A DNA stretch of 31,717 nt from a virus. Of this stretch, positions 1 to 6,745 are shown in pieces (within the stretch, counting starts at the first letter, position 1; each line of letters begins with the position of its first letter). The notes beneath the pieces are model-generated. The model was not told where the DNA came from, searched no databases, and saw only the letters and a program-made list of their open reading frames with translations. A program made the translations under genes and the position numbers. The stretch covers positions 1 to 31,717 of the IMG/VR virus record IMGVR_UViG_3300030103_002268. One strand, given 5' to 3'.

Positions 1-36
1 TTTAGGCCTTGCTAATATGCTAAAAATATATTTCAT
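1..36 (-). CDS. Small basic protein, N-terminal fragment at window edge
   Basis: Only the first 12 codons are present (residues MKYIFSILARPK) before the window ends. The DNA is identical to the start of the complete 39-aa gene at 29629-29748, so this is the same gene cut by the left edge. Its ATG overlaps the stop of the 81-aa gene by 4 bases, as in the full copy. Function unknown. Confidence 0.75.
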   Translation of the reverse strand, partial: MKYIFSILARPK

Positions 37-73
37 TCAATAGGTTCACTCCATTGATCTGTTGACATTAGTT
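1..73. repeat. Terminal overlap anchor, left copy (73 bp)
   Basis: These 73 bases are identical to 29713-29785. Beyond them the two copies continue to align but with scattered substitutions. With the matching 59-bp anchor at the other end, this indicates that the window is a circular or terminally redundant genome opened at an allelic locus. A true tandem duplication is the alternative. Confidence 0.85.
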
Positions 74-278
74 GCAAAACTTCGGTATAACTTAAAACCT
101 CAACAGGTGTTACAGTTCCATCACTAATGAATGTTGGTGTTGTATTGTATTTTATTACAAATTGCGTTTCATCTAATGACTTCCTAATTGTGTTTTGACT
201 TGTTTCGCCAACTTGTGAGAAATCAACGTTTGCTAAATCTGAAATATTTAAAATTGTATATGTTCTATTGTTTTCCAT
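33..278 (-). CDS. Conserved 81-aa phage protein of unknown function (copy A)
   Basis: An 81-residue acidic, soluble-looking protein with no signal peptide or membrane segment. I do not recognise a domain with a known role; similar short proteins sit after tail appendage genes in flavobacterial phages, which suggests a virion or tail accessory role (inference). It begins 10 bases after the LamG gene ends and overlaps the start of the small basic protein by 4 bases, so translation is probably coupled. Copy B at 29745-29990 differs at only three residues (T/I in the NTTPTF segment, V/F in TPVEV, Q/E in VLQLM), as expected for strain alleles of one gene. Confidence 0.8.
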   Translation of the reverse strand: MENNRTYTILNISDLANVDFSQVGETSQNTIRKSLDETQFVIKYNTTPTFISDGTVTPVEVLSYTEVLQLMSTDQWSEPIE

Positions 279-288
279 TTTTTATATT

Positions 289-1311
289 TTAAGGTGTATC
301 AGCTTTCCTGTCTGCCTCTTCCATGTTGTTACTTGTTGCATTGTTTCCACCGCTACCTTGATCAGTTAATGTCCAGTTTCCACCGCTAAATGTTGCTTCT
401 TCGCCCATTCTTAACCACAATGCTGGAGATAATGAATTTAAATCTCCAGGTTTTCCTGAATTATATAAATCACTAATATTAACAATACTTTCAAAAACTG
501 CAAACTCATCAATTAAACCATTGTAAGCTGACGCACCCGAGTTATTTTGAGCTCCTATATTTTTAATTATCGCCGTGGTCATGGCACTACCAAAAGTGTA
601 TGTATTTGAGCTTTGCACTCCATCTTTATAGTACTTTACATCACCATTTGAATAGTTTATAGTTTGTGCTATGTGATGCCAATTATTATCTCCTAAACCA
701 GTTACACCAGTATATACTGGACTACCGTTAATAAGATTAAACCAACTATTTCCGCTAAATCTTGTAGTGATTATATTGCCTGTACCACCCAACGCTCCAT
801 TAGTAATCCAATATGCAAGAGAATTGTTACTTGCATCATACTTAATCCAACAAGAGAGAGTAAGCCCTCCAGTTACGTTAAAAGTAGCGTCTAGCCCTAA
901 ATTTTCATCTACTCCGTCAAATTCAAAACTAAATTGATTTGCAAACGGTGCAGCGGTAACAGATAAACTAAAATCTGAACTAACACCGTCAACAGTATAA
1001 GTCACAACGTGAGCTGCAATAGTAGAAGCACTTAAATTAATTTCACCTGTTGAAGTACTAACAAACACTAAACCACTTGTGCCGCTAAACGTACCGCCTG
1101 TTGTTCCTGTTATAGTTGGAGTAGGATTTGAATCAGCTTGTGTAAATGATGATGCTGAATAACTAAAAGCAGCACTTACTCCAATCAAAGCAGTATCACC
1201 TGCGTAACTATCTTCATAAATAGAACCTGCGCCAATGTTATTTGTGGCTAGTTTTCCATAACCATTTGTGTTGTTCTTTGCTGCTTGCCCCCATCCGTTT
1301 GTAACTGCCAT
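289..1311 (-). CDS. LamG-domain tail appendage / receptor-binding protein, short allele
   Basis: A 340-residue protein. Residues 1-45 form a glycine/asparagine-rich N-terminal segment (NGWG, NGYG, YEDSYAGDT motifs) of the type that begins structural proteins of flavobacterial phages. About residues 46-120 look like an Ig/cadherin-like beta module rich in Thr and Ser. About 125-290 are one concanavalin-like LamG domain, opening with FSFEFDGVDE and containing DNNWHHIAQT. The C-terminus carries the linker LRMGEEATFSGG...DQGSGGNNATSNN...EADRK. LamG domains bind carbohydrates or proteins, so a role in host recognition is likely but inferred. It is the last gene of the late operon. The long allele at 30002-31717 has a second LamG domain and a different first one. 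Confidence 0.8.
   Translation of the reverse strand: MAVTNGWGQAAKNNTNGYGKLATNNIGAGSIYEDSYAGDTALIGVSAAFSYSASSFTQADSNPTPTITGTTGGTFSGTSGLVFVSTSTGEINLSASTIAAHVVTYTVDGVSSDFSLSVTAAPFANQFSFEFDGVDENLGLDATFNVTGGLTLSCWIKYDASNNSLAYWITNGALGGTGNIITTRFSGNSWFNLINGSPVYTGVTGLGDNNWHHIAQTINYSNGDVKYYKDGVQSSNTYTFGSAMTTAIIKNIGAQNNSGASAYNGLIDEFAVFESIVNISDLYNSGKPGDLNSLSPALWLRMGEEATFSGGNWTLTDQGSGGNNATSNNMEEADRKADTP
905..936 (-). repeat. LamG-flanking linker repeat, copy 1
   Basis: A 32-bp segment encoding the FEFDGVDE linker that opens the LamG domain. It recurs with at most one substitution at 30630-30661 and 31353-31384, always at a LamG boundary, and is a natural site for homologous recombination between domains. 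Confidence 0.8.
1205..1263. repeat. Terminal overlap anchor, partner of the right end (59 bp)
   Basis: These 59 bases are identical to 31659-31717, the last bases of the window. Together with the 73-bp anchor at 1-73 they bracket two alleles of the same locus. Confidence 0.85.
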
Positions 1312-1322
1312 AATCTATTTTT

Positions 1323-1823
1323 TTAAAGTACCAAACCGCCAAAATCCGCTTTGTAGTCTGGTGAAATATCTTCATTACTATTACTGTTATATTCTGGAAA
1401 TAATTCGTTATTAAAACTCATATAATCTATAAATCTGTTTGTATAAAATTGCGCCGTTGTTCTGCTTTTTTCTATTAAGCTGTCAACATGTTCTTTTGTT
1501 AGTGCTGTGCTGTTTTCTGGGTTCTTTGTATATATACCACCATTAGCAATATTGACACCTGCATAAGGCAAATATTCGACCATTGACCAATGTAAAAGCA
1601 TGTCTTTAATATAGTCATTAACTAAATTTAAATAGTTCCCTATTAAAGTGCCTGCAACAATATCAGCTTGGATTTTATTGTATAAGTCAGTTCCTAGATA
1701 ATTTTGTAGATGTATGTCTTGCGCCTGGTTAATAAATGGTAACAACTTATCATTGTCAATATTACCATTTGCAGCTGTAAAAACTGATATATCATGTCTT
1801 GTAATAAATAGTGCTTTGCTCAT
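1323..1823 (-). CDS. Probable head-tail connector (adaptor) protein
   Basis: A 166-residue mainly helical protein. Its position directly after the portal, its size, and a pattern like INQAQDIHLQNYLGTDLYNKI followed by a helical core and EHVDSLIEKSR fit the small adaptor proteins that dock under the portal in Bacteroidetes phages. No catalytic motif is visible. The ATG overlaps the portal stop by 4 bases, indicating translational coupling and a need for matched amounts. The assignment rests on context and general resemblance, not a diagnostic motif; another head-completion role is possible. Confidence 0.6.
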   Translation of the reverse strand: MSKALFITRHDISVFTAANGNIDNDKLLPFINQAQDIHLQNYLGTDLYNKIQADIVAGTLIGNYLNLVNDYIKDMLLHWSMVEYLPYAGVNIANGGIYTKNPENSTALTKEHVDSLIEKSRTTAQFYTNRFIDYMSFNNELFPEYNSNSNEDISPDYKADFGGLVL

Positions 1824-3592
1824 TTTTTATAGTTTGGGTGGTGACCATTATTAGGCATGTTAACAGGTGCTTTAACCGCCTTTTTAGTTCCTGCAGGGCT
1901 TCTTTTGTACGTTTTAGGAATAGATTTAACTTTTTTATAATCTTCTAAATCTTTACTTCCTTTTTCATCTAAATTCTTCACCTTATACAAAACCTGTTGC
2001 CATTTATGTCTGCAATAAACACCGCCCTTGAATTTAAACAAATCATAATTTTTATCATTGTGCATTGGTAATTTAGCAGCCTTAAAATTCATTTGCCTGC
2101 TTGCTTTGTCAATGTCTTCTAATCTATAAACTATGCCACGTTTTGTTCGCGCCATCATTTCTTCACAAAATGATCTTGAGGGGTGTTTTTGCTTTTTTCT
2201 ACTTCCTTTTACATATTTGTATCTAATCTTGTAAAATGACTTATCTAATATTGAAAAGCCATCTTCTTTGTTTTCAATACTTAATTTAAGCATGTCATTT
2301 GCCCAATCTTCTACACTTTCATTTTCATCGTCAACATCTCTAATGTCAATCATTTCAAATTCATCTGAATCCATAATTTCGCCTTTAAGAGTGTTTAAGG
2401 CTTCTGCAAGTAGTTTATCACTTTCATTGTCTTTGAGTTGTTTAGAAGCCATGATTTCAAGTTCTTGCTCTTCTTTGACTCCTGTTTCTTCCTCTCTTTG
2501 TTCTTCACTAACTACATCGTCAAGTTCCATAAACTCTAATGGTTCAAGTGTTTTAAAATATAAGTTTAATGAAATATCATTGTAAGCTAATATTTCATCA
2601 AGTGAATCAACAATTAAATTTTGATAAGGCTTAATAACTATATTGTCAAATAATAGTGTTGCATTTTTAATCTCATCTGCATTACTTGAAAAGCCATTTG
2701 CAGAACCTAAACCAATTAACAATGGCGACGTAACTCTGTGAGTTACTAATATTTTTCTTTGACATTCTTCAGACAAAAACTGATAATGGCTAGGCGCATC
2801 ATTCAAAGGGATGTCATCAATAGTAGTTTTACTTTCTGCATTATTATTAAATGCAATAAGCACCTTTTCACCATGACTGCCCGTTAATTTATTTAATACA
2901 TCATGTTTAATTTGTAGTTGTTTTTCACGATCCGGCACCCCATTATTGAAATTGACTACTTTAGTGCCGCTAAAACCGTTGCAAGTGTCATTTATCAAGT
3001 AGTCTGCAATTTCTTTCTCTAGTATTGCATAACTTGTCTGATAGTCCGCAGGTGAATAGTAATAAAAACCTGTTAAACTTCTTTTTACAATATATATTTC
3101 ATTTTGTGCACCACTACCAAAAACAGGAAATTTTGTGAGCTTTGTGTTTCTATTTACTTTTGACCAATCTGGTGCATAAAAATAATTTTTAATAATTCCG
3201 TTTTCATTCATTTTTTCAGCTCTTAAAGTTTCACGTGGAAAATGTGTAATTGCTGAAATTTTATTGTTATTATAAGTAATTTGGAAACATGCTTCCCCTA
3301 ATATTTTTAAATCTTGACAAACCGATCTTAAATCTTTTGGCTTTAACAAGCTTTTCATTTGTGCGTATTGCTCGGGCTTTTTATTTGAATCTGTCGCATC
3401 AATGCCTTTTCCATAAATAAGGTTAACCACACCATTAATAACAGCGTTATTTGTAGTGCTATCCATATAAGCATCAATTAAACTTTGATAATAATCGTTG
3501 TTGTCTCCAATGCCTACCCAATCCCTGTTTCTTTCCTCCGTTATTGTTGGCCTTTCGTATTCGTTTAATTGTATTAAATGTAAATTATCCAT
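1820..3592 (-). CDS. Portal protein with a C-terminal basic extension
   Basis: A 590-residue protein. The first ~370 residues look like a phage portal: GDNNDYYQSLIDAYMDSTTN near the N-terminus, then NAVINGVVNLIYGKG, a clip/stem region with ILGEACFQITYNN, and a crown-side helix region with ECQRKILVTHRVTSPLLIGL. The portal forms the dodecameric DNA channel at one capsid vertex and binds terminase. Residues ~370-430 are a very acidic linker. Residues ~450-590 form a separate module with a GGVYCRHKW motif and a Lys-rich tail. The usual neighbour of the portal, terminase, lies about 12 kb away here. The start overlaps the upstream 118-aa gene by 8 bases. The role of the extension is unknown; packaging or scaffold contact is a guess. 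Confidence 0.85.
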   Translation of the reverse strand: MDNLHLIQLNEYERPTITEERNRDWVGIGDNNDYYQSLIDAYMDSTTNNAVINGVVNLIYGKGIDATDSNKKPEQYAQMKSLLKPKDLRSVCQDLKILGEACFQITYNNNKISAITHFPRETLRAEKMNENGIIKNYFYAPDWSKVNRNTKLTKFPVFGSGAQNEIYIVKRSLTGFYYYSPADYQTSYAILEKEIADYLINDTCNGFSGTKVVNFNNGVPDREKQLQIKHDVLNKLTGSHGEKVLIAFNNNAESKTTIDDIPLNDAPSHYQFLSEECQRKILVTHRVTSPLLIGLGSANGFSSNADEIKNATLLFDNIVIKPYQNLIVDSLDEILAYNDISLNLYFKTLEPLEFMELDDVVSEEQREEETGVKEEQELEIMASKQLKDNESDKLLAEALNTLKGEIMDSDEFEMIDIRDVDDENESVEDWANDMLKLSIENKEDGFSILDKSFYKIRYKYVKGSRKKQKHPSRSFCEEMMARTKRGIVYRLEDIDKASRQMNFKAAKLPMHNDKNYDLFKFKGGVYCRHKWQQVLYKVKNLDEKGSKDLEDYKKVKSIPKTYKRSPAGTKKAVKAPVNMPNNGHHPNYKK

Positions 3593-3941
3593 TATAATAA
3601 ATAAATTGATTATCTCCTGTGCTCTGCTCTATATAAACACCGTTGCTAATTTCGTAATCACTTAACGTTTGATTGCTGCAATACATTTTATCTTTGAAAA
3701 TTATTATATTATCTGTAGTGTTTGTAATTGTAATAGTATAGTAATTATTTTCAATCAAAACTTGTGATGTTGAATATGTATAAAAATAAGCTAATTCAAT
3801 AAAACTAGCGTCATTATCTGTGAAAAGTTCCCTGTTTCTTGCTTCATCCTTTACTGTAATACTGTAAGTTTTAGTTGCTAGTATTGTTTGTCTAGGTATA
3901 AAATTAATAACTCTTGTGCCGCTTTTCTTTAATATTTGCAT
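3585..3941 (-). CDS. Small late structural protein, unknown role
   Basis: A 118-residue protein counted from the ATG at 3941. The frame extends to a TTG at 3989, but that would put a transcription terminator hairpin (3953-3983) inside the gene, so I reject the longer start. It is rich in Thr, Ile and Tyr with alternating beta-type segments (TYSITVKDEARN, YYTITITNTTDNI), suggesting a small beta-sandwich virion protein. It lies between the tail tube gene and the portal and overlaps the portal start by 8 bases. Possible roles are head-tail joining or capsid decoration; neither can be decided from sequence. Confidence 0.7.
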   Translation of the reverse strand: MQILKKSGTRVINFIPRQTILATKTYSITVKDEARNRELFTDNDASFIELAYFYTYSTSQVLIENNYYTITITNTTDNIIIFKDKMYCSNQTLSDYEISNGVYIEQSTGDNQFIYYNG

Positions 3942-3952
3942 TATTTTAAAAT

Positions 3953-3983
3953 AAAAAAGGGAGGTTTTTTTAAATTCCCTCCC
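3953..3983 (-). terminator. Rho-independent terminator after the tail tube gene
   Basis: On the minus strand GGGAGG (3983-3978) pairs with CCTCCC (3964-3959) across a 13-base loop, followed directly by six Ts (3958-3953) and more T-rich sequence. This is a textbook intrinsic terminator. It lies between the capsid/tail tube genes and the portal-connector-appendage genes, so it probably reduces downstream transcription relative to the abundant capsid and tube proteins. Confidence 0.75.
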
Positions 3984-4034
3984 CTTCAATCAACTAAACT
4001 ATGAAAAAAACAATCCTAGAATTGAATATTTTTA

Positions 4035-4583
4035 TTAACTGTTTGTTCCTACTACAACTGTTGGAGTAGCAGAAGAACATCCAGCAAATGGGTTTCCAGA
4101 GTTACCACCATTAATAAAGTTAGCAGGCTTTGTTTCTGTAGCCGCTAAAGTTAAAGAATATCCCGATAAGTCTCCAAATGCTGTTCCTGTTGCAATACTA
4201 CCGCCAGTCACTTCACAGCCATGTTCCAAGCCGCAAAGCATAAAATTTCCGTTCCTGTCTTCAAGACAAACATGTGGCCTTCCAAATGCCATTAATTTTA
4301 GTTCTTTGTTGTCTTCTTTTGTTAATTTTGGTAAAGTTAAAGTAATAGTTTGCTCAAAAAATGTAGTTCCGTTTTCTCTTGATGAGGTAATTGCTTGTTC
4401 TAAACTGTTTGTTCCTTTCAAGTCATATTGATAAGCGTTAAATGTGCCAGAGACGTCTGTAATTTCATCGTCAGTTTGTGTAACTGTTCCTAAATCGCCA
4501 AAGTCAATAAGCCACGCACGTACCACACCGCCAACAACGTCTTTACAGTTTAAAGCCCTTCCTTTTGTTAAATCGCATGCCAT
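4035..4583 (-). CDS. Probable major tail tube protein
   Basis: A 182-residue protein opening MACDLTKGRALNCKD. It has a beta-rich body with the pattern SLEQAITSSRENGTTFFEQT, KELKLMAFGRPHVCLEDRNG and TGTAFGDLSGYSLTL, which I associate with tail tube subunits of Bacteroidetes siphoviruses. Tube subunits stack in hexameric rings around the tape measure. It follows the major capsid gene, separated by a 7-bp-stem hairpin, and precedes a strong terminator, which fits a highly expressed structural protein. The C-terminal ~30 residues are Gly/Ser/Thr rich. A capsid decoration protein is the main alternative. Confidence 0.65.
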   Translation of the reverse strand: MACDLTKGRALNCKDVVGGVVRAWLIDFGDLGTVTQTDDEITDVSGTFNAYQYDLKGTNSLEQAITSSRENGTTFFEQTITLTLPKLTKEDNKELKLMAFGRPHVCLEDRNGNFMLCGLEHGCEVTGGSIATGTAFGDLSGYSLTLAATETKPANFINGGNSGNPFAGCSSATPTVVVGTNS

Positions 4584-4600
4584 GTTATTATGTTTAAATA

Positions 4601-4620
4601 GAGGGCTATTTCAAGCCCTC
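4601..4620 (-). terminator. Intergenic hairpin after the major capsid gene
   Basis: A perfect inverted repeat, GAGGGCT and AGCCCTC, with a 6-base loop, fills the gap between the major capsid stop and the tail tube start. It is followed by UAUUUAAAC rather than a clean U-tract, so it is more likely a weak terminator, RNase barrier or mRNA-stabilising stem than a full terminator. Confidence 0.6.
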
Positions 4621-4636
4621 GTTATTAATTAATTTG

Positions 4637-5569
4637 TTAAGCGTAGATAACTACGTCAGAAGTGATTCCAATCTGAACACCAGCAGTAAATCTCATTACT
4701 AATCTTACGTTTTGTGAACCGTCAAGATCTCCCATATCAATTAGTTTAACTTCATTGTGGTCGCTTAATAAACCAGTACCAAAGAATAAGTTAGATTTTT
4801 GAGCAGCCATCATTGAATCATCTGGTAAACCAGCACCAATAACAACTTTAACACCATCATAAGAAAGTGCTCCGTTATTCCACCATTGTGTACCCTGTGC
4901 ATTAACACCAGCAGCTCCTAAACCGTTAGCACCAAATCCACCTAAAGCTCTAACATATAATTTAGCAGCTTTTCTTGATACATAAATATGTAAATCTTCT
5001 TTTCCGTAAACTCCGCTTGGTATAGCGTCTACCACTTTTCCAATTTCGTCAATGATATTGCCAGCAGTTAAAGGCGAACCAGATACAGAGACACACCCAG
5101 AACCTCCAGCAGTTGCTAAATAATAGAAACCGTCGAACTCGCCAGCGTTTCCTGTCTGTCCACTCCATATGTTGTTTTCAGTCTTTTCTGCTACCAATCC
5201 AGCAGCGTGCCCGATTATAAAATCAGAAAATTTAGGAGGCATATTATCAAAAGCAGATATTCCCATTTGTGCTGCTTCCCAATCATCTCTAAAATCTTTT
5301 TTACAAAATTCTAAATTTACTTGAAATTCTTCTGGTTGCAATATTCTTTCAGTTAAAGTAACTGCACCCGTTGCTGAAAAATCACAGTTTGCATCCTTAA
5401 TAATATTTGCATCAGTTGCCACTTTCTTTAAAACCTCTTTATACTTTACATTAGGTTTTACGGTGATCAAACCGTTTTCTATTGTTGAACCACTTAAAAG
5501 TGCTGCAGAAATATATTTTCCTGCAAATTCACCTGCATAGCTAGTCCCTACACTTGTTGTTGTTGCCAT
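4637..5569 (-). CDS. Major capsid protein (HK97-like fold)
   Basis: A 310-residue protein of the size and composition of HK97-fold major capsid proteins. Features include an alanine/glycine-rich N-terminus, a LQPEEFQVNLEFCKKDFRDDW segment resembling the spine helix/E-loop region, a long central stretch with NNIWSGQTGN, and a C-terminal beta region ending in FTAGVQIGITSDVVIYA. It lies 10 bases downstream of an acidic coiled-coil scaffold-like gene and close to an XkdF-type prohead protease, the normal maturation partners. No separate delta domain is visible at its own N-terminus, consistent with a separate scaffold. The assignment uses context and fold-like pattern; a profile search should confirm it readily. 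Confidence 0.85.
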   Translation of the reverse strand: MATTTSVGTSYAGEFAGKYISAALLSGSTIENGLITVKPNVKYKEVLKKVATDANIIKDANCDFSATGAVTLTERILQPEEFQVNLEFCKKDFRDDWEAAQMGISAFDNMPPKFSDFIIGHAAGLVAEKTENNIWSGQTGNAGEFDGFYYLATAGGSGCVSVSGSPLTAGNIIDEIGKVVDAIPSGVYGKEDLHIYVSRKAAKLYVRALGGFGANGLGAAGVNAQGTQWWNNGALSYDGVKVVIGAGLPDDSMMAAQKSNLFFGTGLLSDHNEVKLIDMGDLDGSQNVRLVMRFTAGVQIGITSDVVIYA

Positions 5570-5579
5570 TTTTTTTTAT

Positions 5580-6167
5580 TTAATTATTGTTAAAAATTTT
5601 ACTATAAACTGTATCCATTGTAGTGTTAGTTCTACTTCCACCAATTTTGAAATTAACTTTTTGTTTCTTTTCTTCTGGATTGTGTTTAATAGGTTCAGCA
5701 GACATTTCAATTTGTTCTGCTTCTTTTGATAAATCTTCTTTTTCTTTAACTTCTTTCATTTCTTCAATCATTTTCTTAAGCTCATTCATAGCCACTGAAA
5801 ATTCTTCTTTTGTCACATACATTTCCTCTTTTTCTTCTTCCATTTCCGTTTCAACTTCTTCTGTGATGTTTTCTTCTGAAAGTTCTTTTTCTTCTTCTTC
5901 TTCCTCTGTGACTGCTTCTTTTATACTATCGATCAAACCCTCTTCTGTAACTACAAGAATTTTGCCATCTTCCATTTTATATTCACCAACAGGAAGTGCA
6001 ATTTGCTCCTCCTCTGTTTTAATAAAAATAGACTCACCCTTTTCAAATGCTTCTGCAACAAGTACAGTTCCATTTTCTAGTGTCATTTCTGCTAATTCTG
6101 TTTTTTCTTCTGAAAGTTCCACACCGACAATATTTTTTATCTTGTTTAATATATCGTTTGCCTTCAT
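5580..6167 (-). CDS. Probable capsid scaffolding protein
   Basis: A 195-residue, extremely acidic protein. Residues ~80-150 are almost continuous Glu/Lys heptads (EEEEEKELSEEN, NELKKMIEEMKEVKEKE) predicted to form a coiled coil. The C-terminal ~45 residues are more basic and polar, ending MDTVYSKIFNNN. An elongated acidic helix with a basic C-terminal capsid-binding region, directly upstream of the major capsid gene, is the standard layout of scaffolds. It would guide procapsid assembly and then be degraded by the protease encoded two genes upstream. A 36-bp repeated motif lies 14 bases before its ATG (6182-6217). The long open frame on the opposite strand is a composition artefact. Confidence 0.7.
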   Translation of the reverse strand: MKANDILNKIKNIVGVELSEEKTELAEMTLENGTVLVAEAFEKGESIFIKTEEEQIALPVGEYKMEDGKILVVTEEGLIDSIKEAVTEEEEEEKELSEENITEEVETEMEEEKEEMYVTKEEFSVAMNELKKMIEEMKEVKEKEDLSKEAEQIEMSAEPIKHNPEEKKQKVNFKIGGSRTNTTMDTVYSKIFNNN

Positions 6168-6181
6168 AACTTTTTTTATTA

Positions 6182-6217
6182 TATATATATAATGTAAAAA
6201 AATACTTTAAGTGTTAT
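6182..6217 (-). promoter_or_regulatory. 36-bp repeated upstream motif, copy A
   Basis: On the minus strand it reads ATAACACT, seven variable bases, seven Ts, then ACATTATATATATA. It matches copy B (15801-15836) at 31 of 36 positions without gaps, and both copies sit just upstream of a late gene start (14 bases here). It does not match the Bacteroidetes TAnnTTTG consensus. It may be a phage late promoter, perhaps read by the phage sigma-like factor, or a translation-enhancing leader. Confidence 0.55.
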
Positions 6218-6236
6218 TAATTTTTAAATATTTTTT

Positions 6237-6377
6237 TTATATAGGCCCAATTCCCTGTGCTTGGTGTGAACCGTCACAACATTTAGTGCTGTATGTATTA
6301 TCCTCACATAAACAAGCCCTTTTGTCATTTGTTGGAGACGTTCTGCTAACTGTTTTGTTTTTTCTTCTTCTTTTCAT
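6237..6377 (-). CDS. Cys-rich 46-aa protein with CCDGS-type motif
   Basis: A 46-residue gene: a basic N-terminus (MKRRRKNK), a Ser/Thr linker, then ACLCEDNTYSTKCCDGSHQA and QGIGPI before TAA. The four cysteines (CxC and CC) followed by the CCDGSxQAQGIG signature recur in small proteins of flavobacterial phages as I remember them, and the layout suggests metal binding or disulfides. The ATG overlaps the end of the HEXXH gene by 4 bases, strong support that it is translated. It lies in the capsid assembly block. Function unknown; a minor virion component is one guess. Confidence 0.7.
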   Translation of the reverse strand: MKRRRKNKTVSRTSPTNDKRACLCEDNTYSTKCCDGSHQAQGIGPI

Positions 6378-6745
6378 TTTATTATATTTTCTATTGTTTT
6401 AATCGTTTCTAATTCTGCCCATGTAATAATTTGTTCTTCTTTATTTATATCATAATCATGTTTTCTAAATGACAAGTGCAAAAATTCATGATTTATAAGT
6501 AAATAATCTTTATACGTTTTATTTAATCTCTTTGCATTAATAAAAACAAAAGGCTTATTATTTATTTTATCGTTTGGGCTTTCGTTACTTAAGCCAGCTA
6601 TATATGCATTTAAATTAGTTTCATTATAACATTTACAGTCTTCTTTATTTAAACCATGTATAAAATCTTTTTTGTAATAATTAAATAAATCTAAACATGA
6701 ATCGCCAATCAATAAAATATATGAAGCCTTTTCAATTACTTTCAT
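6374..6745 (-). CDS. Small zincin-like protein with HEXXH motif
   Basis: A 123-residue protein with HEFLH at residues 86-90, preceded by a hydrophobic strand/helix (YKDYLLIN) and followed by EEQIITWAE, which could supply the third zinc ligand. HEXXH within a helix is the signature of zinc metallopeptidases; the length is close to a minimal zincin core. No signal peptide or membrane segment is clear. It lies one base after the prohead protease gene and upstream of scaffold and capsid genes, so a role in head maturation or processing of a virion protein is plausible. The motif is short, so a non-enzymatic protein cannot be excluded. Confidence 0.55.
   Translation of the reverse strand: MKVIEKASYILLIGDSCLDLFNYYKKDFIHGLNKEDCKCYNETNLNAYIAGLSNESPNDKINNKPFVFINAKRLNKTYKDYLLINHEFLHLSFRKHDYDINKEEQIITWAELETIKTIENIIK

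Noticed and set aside
2268-2585. 105-aa Ser-rich plus-strand ORF
   Set aside because: Antisense of the acidic portal linker, composition artefact as above.
3942-3989. TTG start for the 118-aa gene, giving 134 residues
   Set aside because: The extra 16 codons would be a terminator hairpin and T-tract; the ATG at 3941 is more sensible.
5623-6192. 189-aa plus-strand ORF, Ser/Phe-rich
   Set aside because: It is the antisense of the Glu-rich scaffold coiled coil; reading GAA/GAG-rich codons backward gives TTC/CTT/TCT codons without stops. No neighbouring plus-strand genes or motifs.
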